NCBI RefSeq assembly: GCF_951230155.1
Contig: NZ_CATNVD010000005.1
Location: 62,001-126,000 of the forward strand
Length of the DNA: 64,000 bases
Origin: Parablautia sp. Marseille-Q6255
GTDB taxonomy: Bacteria; Bacillota; Clostridia; Lachnospirales; Lachnospiraceae
Reading direction: 5' to 3'
Shown here: positions 60,827 through 64,000 of the stretch, in pieces
How positions within the stretch are numbered: position 1 is the stretch's first letter
Layout: each line of letters begins with the position of its first letter
Notes under the pieces: model-generated
Told to the model about the DNA's origin: nothing
What the model saw: only the letters and a program-made list of their open reading frames with translations
Databases searched by the model: none
Program-made: the position numbers and the translations under genes

Positions 60827-61966
60827 ATGAAAGTATGGAAGAGAGTATTGATAAAAACAGTTATTTTTTTTGCAGCGGTAGCAGCAGCGGGTGCAGCTGC
60901 AGCCGGCTGGAGAGGCTATCAGCAGAGTACGCCTGAGTATACAATGGAGAAGTATCTGACCTGTCTGATCGACAACAGTGCAGATAAGGCATATGCGCTT
61001 TTGGATCAGTCTGAGGATACTCTGACACAAAAGGAGTACGAGCAGGCTCTTGCAGCTGGGAAATACAGCCTCTTTTCAAAATATACGCTCAAGGAGCTGG
61101 AAAAGCGCCGTGACAATGACGGAAATGAGTACGTGGATTATGAGGTGAGCTTTCTGGATGCGGCGGATGAGGTGAAAACAAAAGAGCAGTTTACTGTGCG
61201 CAAGCAGGCGGCAGCCGTTCTCGGGATCTTTGATACCTGGAAGGTTCTGGCAGAGCACTGTATGGTGAAGGATTTCCGGATCACAGTGCCGGCAGGAGCG
61301 CAGCTTTATCTGAATGATCAGAAGGCAGATGACAACTGGCTGGTCACAGATGAAGTCCCGGCGTCGGTGGACTGCTATGAGATACCTGGTATGCTGCCGG
61401 GAGATATCCGTGTTACGGTACGGCATCCGGCTTTGGAATCCATAAATACGACATTGGAGGTATCCGAAAAGGGCGCAGATTACAGCAGCAAAATGGCACT
61501 GAAATCCTCTGCGAAGGATGCGTGCACAGAGCTGGGCGTGAAGGCGCTGAAAAAACTTTACAGCGCAGCGGCAAAAGAGGGGAAGGAGGAGCCGGATCCA
61601 CTGTTTGATGACTGCAAAAAGCAGGCGAAAAAATTTGCAGCAGATCAGGAGAGCTCTTTCCATCAGGAGGGCAGCGTATTTAAAAATGCAGCGATCTCAG
61701 ATTTTGCGGCGCAGTTTGGCGATATCGTGTTTACCGGGGATCAGAGTGGTGCGATCACAGTAGAAATGAAGCTTTCTTACCATTATGTGGTGCGTGCAGA
61801 TGTGATGGAAGCTACAGGAGAGGTACTGGAGGATGGAACGGCAGTAGAAGAGACGCTTACGGAGGAAGAATCCGGAGACAATACGGCAACATTTGTCCTG
61901 TCCTTTGTGGACGGAGAATGGAAGCTTTCATCCATGGAGCTTCCCGTCATTCCAGAGAATAAATAA
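60827..61966 (+). CDS. TcaA-like envelope protein
   Basis: A 379-residue protein. A signal anchor (LIKTVIFFAAVAAAGAAAAG) is followed by an NTF2-like domain (about 40-140: TPEYTMEKYLTCLIDNSADK), a small beta domain (about 145-215, ITVPAGAQLYLNDQKAD) and a second helical-beta part. The order recalls the extracellular region of S. aureus TcaA, a wall-teichoic acid/antibiotic-response protein; the N-terminal zinc ribbon of TcaA is missing. GGGAGGTAGGAAC precedes the ATG, 12 bases after the YARHG gene. Role in envelope stress is inferred from family resemblance and neighbours. Confidence 0.75.
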   Translation: MKVWKRVLIKTVIFFAAVAAAGAAAAGWRGYQQSTPEYTMEKYLTCLIDNSADKAYALLDQSEDTLTQKEYEQALAAGKYSLFSKYTLKELEKRRDNDGNEYVDYEVSFLDAADEVKTKEQFTVRKQAAAVLGIFDTWKVLAEHCMVKDFRITVPAGAQLYLNDQKADDNWLVTDEVPASVDCYEIPGMLPGDIRVTVRHPALESINTTLEVSEKGADYSSKMALKSSAKDACTELGVKALKKLYSAAAKEGKEEPDPLFDDCKKQAKKFAADQESSFHQEGSVFKNAAISDFAAQFGDIVFTGDQSGAITVEMKLSYHYVVRADVMEATGEVLEDGTAVEETLTEEESGDNTATFVLSFVDGEWKLSSMELPVIPENK

Positions 61967-62051
61967 ACCAAAAACAGGGGCTGCTGCAGATGTGCGATCT
62001 GGAATGGACAGATGCATGCTGCTGCGGCCCCTGTCGTGATAAGGAGAAGGT

Positions 62052-62687
62052 ATGAGTGGATGTATTTCGATGGTAACTCCCCTGCTGCTGCATATGGTGG
62101 TATCGACTGTGACGGCAGCAGTATTTGGCTCCAGTATGGATGCGGCTTCGTGCACAATGCTCTCTGCCGTATTGGTCATGCCTGCCGCAGTATGGATGTA
62201 CAGAAAGGATATGCGGCAGAGGGAGCGGGTATCCATGCGGGAGACGCGCGGCGTTTCCTGGTATGCAGGATATGGAGTGCTTTGTCTGGTTGCAGGAGGT
62301 GTGCTGAATCTGGCGTGGAGCGGTGTATTAAACATGATCCATATCCAGGAGCATTTTTCCAATGAGACGCAGGAGGCGCTGCTTGCCGGCAGGGCTGCAG
62401 TGCAGGTGGCAGGGCTTGGATTTGCAGTACCGCTTGCAGAGGAGCTGATCTTCCGGGGGCTGATCTATGAGCGGATGAAAGACTTTTTTCCGGTAAAGGT
62501 GTCGATTTTTCTCTCGGCGCTTTTGTTTGCAGTCTACCATGGCAATCCGATCCAGATGATCTTTGCCTTCCCCATGGCGGTCGCGCTGGCTGCCGTGATG
62601 GAGCACGGGAAAAGCCTGGCGTTCCCCGTTCTGTTCCATGTCGGAGCAAATATGACGGCAGTCGTGCTGAGCCTTTTACAGAAATAG
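62052..62687 (+). CDS. CPBP-family intramembrane metalloprotease
   Basis: A 211-residue protein with about six spans and the three CPBP motifs: EELIFRGLIYERM (about 129-141, the Glu-Glu and Arg), FAVYHGNPIQMIFAF (His of motif 2) and FHVGANMTAV (His of motif 3). The family contains CAAX-type proteases and bacteriocin-immunity proteins. AAGGAGAAGGT precedes the ATG. It lies 85 bases after the TcaA-like gene and 12 before mnmM; whether it belongs to the kinase operon is unclear. Confidence 0.88.
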   Translation: MSGCISMVTPLLLHMVVSTVTAAVFGSSMDAASCTMLSAVLVMPAAVWMYRKDMRQRERVSMRETRGVSWYAGYGVLCLVAGGVLNLAWSGVLNMIHIQEHFSNETQEALLAGRAAVQVAGLGFAVPLAEELIFRGLIYERMKDFFPVKVSIFLSALLFAVYHGNPIQMIFAFPMAVALAAVMEHGKSLAFPVLFHVGANMTAVVLSLLQK

Positions 62688-62699
62688 CAGGAGGAGCAC

Positions 62700-63269
62700 A
62701 TGGAAAAAAAGGATTATCAGATTACCGCATGGTGCCGCCGCATGATGCGGGAACACGTATCAGAAGGGGCATTTTGCATTGACGCGACAATGGGAAAGGG
62801 AAATGACACGCAGCAGCTTTGTCTGCTGGCAGGAAAAGCGGGAAAAGTGCTGGCGTTTGACATTCAGGAGGAGGCGATCCGGGAGACGCGGCGGCGGTTG
62901 GAAAAGACGCTTGACTACTGCAATTATGAACTTTTGCTGGAATCGCACACCCATATGGAGCGGTATGCGAAGCCGGAGTCAGCAGACTGTATCGTATTTA
63001 ATCTCGGTTACCTGCCGGGAGGCAGTCATGCAGTGGCTACGAAGGCGGAAACGACAGTAGAAGCGCTGGAGCAGGGGCTGCGCCTTTTAAAAAGGAATGG
63101 GCTGATGAGCGTGTGCATTTACAGCGGCGGCGATAGCGGATATGAGGAGCGGGATGCAGTGCTTGCGTGGCTGAAGGCGCTGGACTGCCGGAAGTATCTG
63201 GTAATGCTTACCCGGTATTACAATCGGCCAAATGACCCGCCGATCCCTGCGATGGTCATAAAAATGTAG
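62700..63269 (+). CDS. mnmM: Class I SAM-dependent tRNA methyltransferase (YtqB/MnmM type)
   Basis: A 189-residue methyltransferase with the SAM-binding motif CIDATMGKGNDTQQLCLLAG (about 22-41), the acidic loop VLAFDIQEEAI (about 50-60), NLGYLPGG (about 101-108) and a C-terminal YYNRPNDPPIPAMVIKM tail. This matches the YtqB family, shown to be the MnmM methyltransferase that completes the mnm5s2U wobble modification in B. subtilis. GCAGGAGGAGCAC precedes the ATG. The family placement is strong; the tRNA target is from established knowledge. Confidence 0.85.
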   Translation: MEKKDYQITAWCRRMMREHVSEGAFCIDATMGKGNDTQQLCLLAGKAGKVLAFDIQEEAIRETRRRLEKTLDYCNYELLLESHTHMERYAKPESADCIVFNLGYLPGGSHAVATKAETTVEALEQGLRLLKRNGLMSVCIYSGGDSGYEERDAVLAWLKALDCRKYLVMLTRYYNRPNDPPIPAMVIKM

Positions 63270-63317
63270 CGATTATCCTTGTGATGTGTTTGCTCCCATG
63301 ATACAATAGGAGCACTT

Positions 63318-63375
63318 GGTATGCCATGCCTGTGCGTCAGATATGGCACAGCAGGGACACCTGGCATGGTATTTT
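63318..63375 (+). terminator. Terminator between mnmM and murE
   Basis: GGTATGCCATGCC (63318-63330) pairs imperfectly with the complementary GGCATGGTAT (63363-63372) over an inner hairpin (CTGTGC with GCACAG), followed by TTTTTG. Confidence 0.6.
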
Positions 63376-63443
63376 TGAGCCTGGTTTTTGAAATATGCGG
63401 CAGATGCATATGATAATATATAGATGAGCGGAGGGAATCCGGA

Positions 63444-64000
63444 ATGAAATTAACAAAGCTGTTGGAACACGTGTCATGGAAATGCCTGCAGGGCAGCGTG
63501 GACGTGGAAGTAGAGAGCGTGATCAATGATTCGAGAAAAGTAGAGGAAGGATCTTTATTTTTCTGTATTAAGGGCGCCGTGACAGACGGACACAGGTATG
63601 TGCCAGAGGTCCTGGAAAGAGGCGCGAAGGTGCTGGTCGTACAGGATGCGGTCGAAGCGCCGCAGGATGTGACTGTGATCCAGGTAGAGGATACGAGGTA
63701 TGCGATGGCGATGATCTCGGCCGCCTGGTTTGGATATCCGGCACAGGAGATGAAGGTCATCGGGATCACAGGAACAAAGGGGAAAACGACGACGACATAC
63801 ATGGTCAAGTCGATCCTGGAGTCTGCGGGCTACAAGGTAGGACTGATCGGGACCATTGAGGTGATCATAGGGGATCAGGTGATCCCGGCAAAAAACACAA
63901 CGCCGGAGTCTTACACGATACAGCAGTATTTCCGCCAGATGGCGGATGCAGGCTGCCAGATTGTCGTTATGGAGGTCTCTTCACAGGGACTGATGCTCCA
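63444..64000 (+). CDS. murE: UDP-N-acetylmuramoyl-tripeptide synthetase, 5' part
   Basis: Adds the third amino acid (diaminopimelate or lysine) to UDP-MurNAc-L-Ala-D-Glu. The first 185 codons are in the window; the gene runs off the right edge. The N-terminal domain (about 1-105) has VINDSRKVEEGSLFFCIKG; the ATP-binding P-loop is VIGITGTKGKTTTTYMV (about 108-124), and TTPESYTIQQYF and VMEVSSQGL follow. GGAGGG lies eight bases before the ATG. Which residue it adds cannot be seen because the specificity loop is beyond the window. Confidence 0.93.
   Translation, partial: MKLTKLLEHVSWKCLQGSVDVEVESVINDSRKVEEGSLFFCIKGAVTDGHRYVPEVLERGAKVLVVQDAVEAPQDVTVIQVEDTRYAMAMISAAWFGYPAQEMKVIGITGTKGKTTTTYMVKSILESAGYKVGLIGTIEVIIGDQVIPAKNTTPESYTIQQYFRQMADAGCQIVVMEVSSQGLML

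Noticed and set aside
1-64000. rRNA or tRNA genes, complete prophage, antibiotic-resistance gene
   Set aside because: None recognised by reading both strands. A tRNA scan would be needed to be certain about isolated tRNA genes.

Overview
The window reads as chromosome of a low-to-mid GC Gram-positive anaerobe of the Clostridia, most likely a Lachnospiraceae-type gut bacterium. The support is glgC-glgD glycogen genes, SpoVG, a T-box leader, a THF riboswitch, a YesM/YesN sugar-ABC cluster, strong AGGAGG ribosome binding sites, ferredoxin-type aldo-keto reductase and no sign of an outer membrane. No rRNA, tRNA or CRISPR was recognised. Genus and species cannot be fixed from the sequence alone.

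Layout. 1-7500: central carbon genes (glgC, glgD, spoVG, ptsH, ptsI, pgi, nagB). 7549-18204: one XRE-type membrane regulator gene split by a 9.4 kb AT-rich integrative and mobilizable element (IME, 7696-17082). The IME has a large serine recombinase, a MobT-type relaxase, a candidate oriT, degenerate ~60 bp repeats and a GntR/ABC cargo. An IS1634-like element has broken that cargo and left a 68 bp target duplication. 18342-23271: aldo-keto reductase, a NifX-like/FKBP fusion, a HAD phosphatase, an acetyltransferase and a T-box-controlled BASS transporter. 23512-31517: an RbsACB-like sugar transporter, then YesN/YesM regulators and a degenerate RbsA-like protein that has lost its ATPase motifs. 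31571-33927: CmpB-like membrane protein and a ClC transporter. 33955-37014 (minus): folate operon folE-HD-folP-folBK behind a THF riboswitch. 37117-46395: PLD/cardiolipin synthase-like enzyme, YitT, an orphan binding protein, an acetyltransferase, a membrane-anchored MutS-like ATPase, an ASKHA/RACo-like protein, a small membrane protein behind a LexA-like site, and a HAD phosphatase.

46468-48321 is an amidase fused to a beta-lactamase-like serine hydrolase. 48545-50877 is an AT-rich accessory patch (XRE-TPR regulator, DUF2812, PadR, rhuM relic). 50885-55123 (minus) is a lantibiotic/bacitracin-type ABC exporter with its own two-component system; four AAGGTT repeats at exact 11 bp spacing lie over the transporter promoter and look like the response-regulator operator. 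55355-61966 is an apparent operon of four membrane-anchored envelope proteins headed by a Ser/Thr kinase (kinase, large repeat-rich bitopic protein, YARHG protein, TcaA-like protein). CPBP protease, mnmM and the 5' part of murE follow.

The best candidates for undescribed biology are the pseudo-ATPase translationally coupled to a YesM kinase that has almost no extracellular sensor, and the Ser/Thr-kinase envelope operon. The clearest evolutionary story is the nested insertion: IS within transporter gene within IME within regulator gene, in which both original reading frames can be rebuilt exactly.
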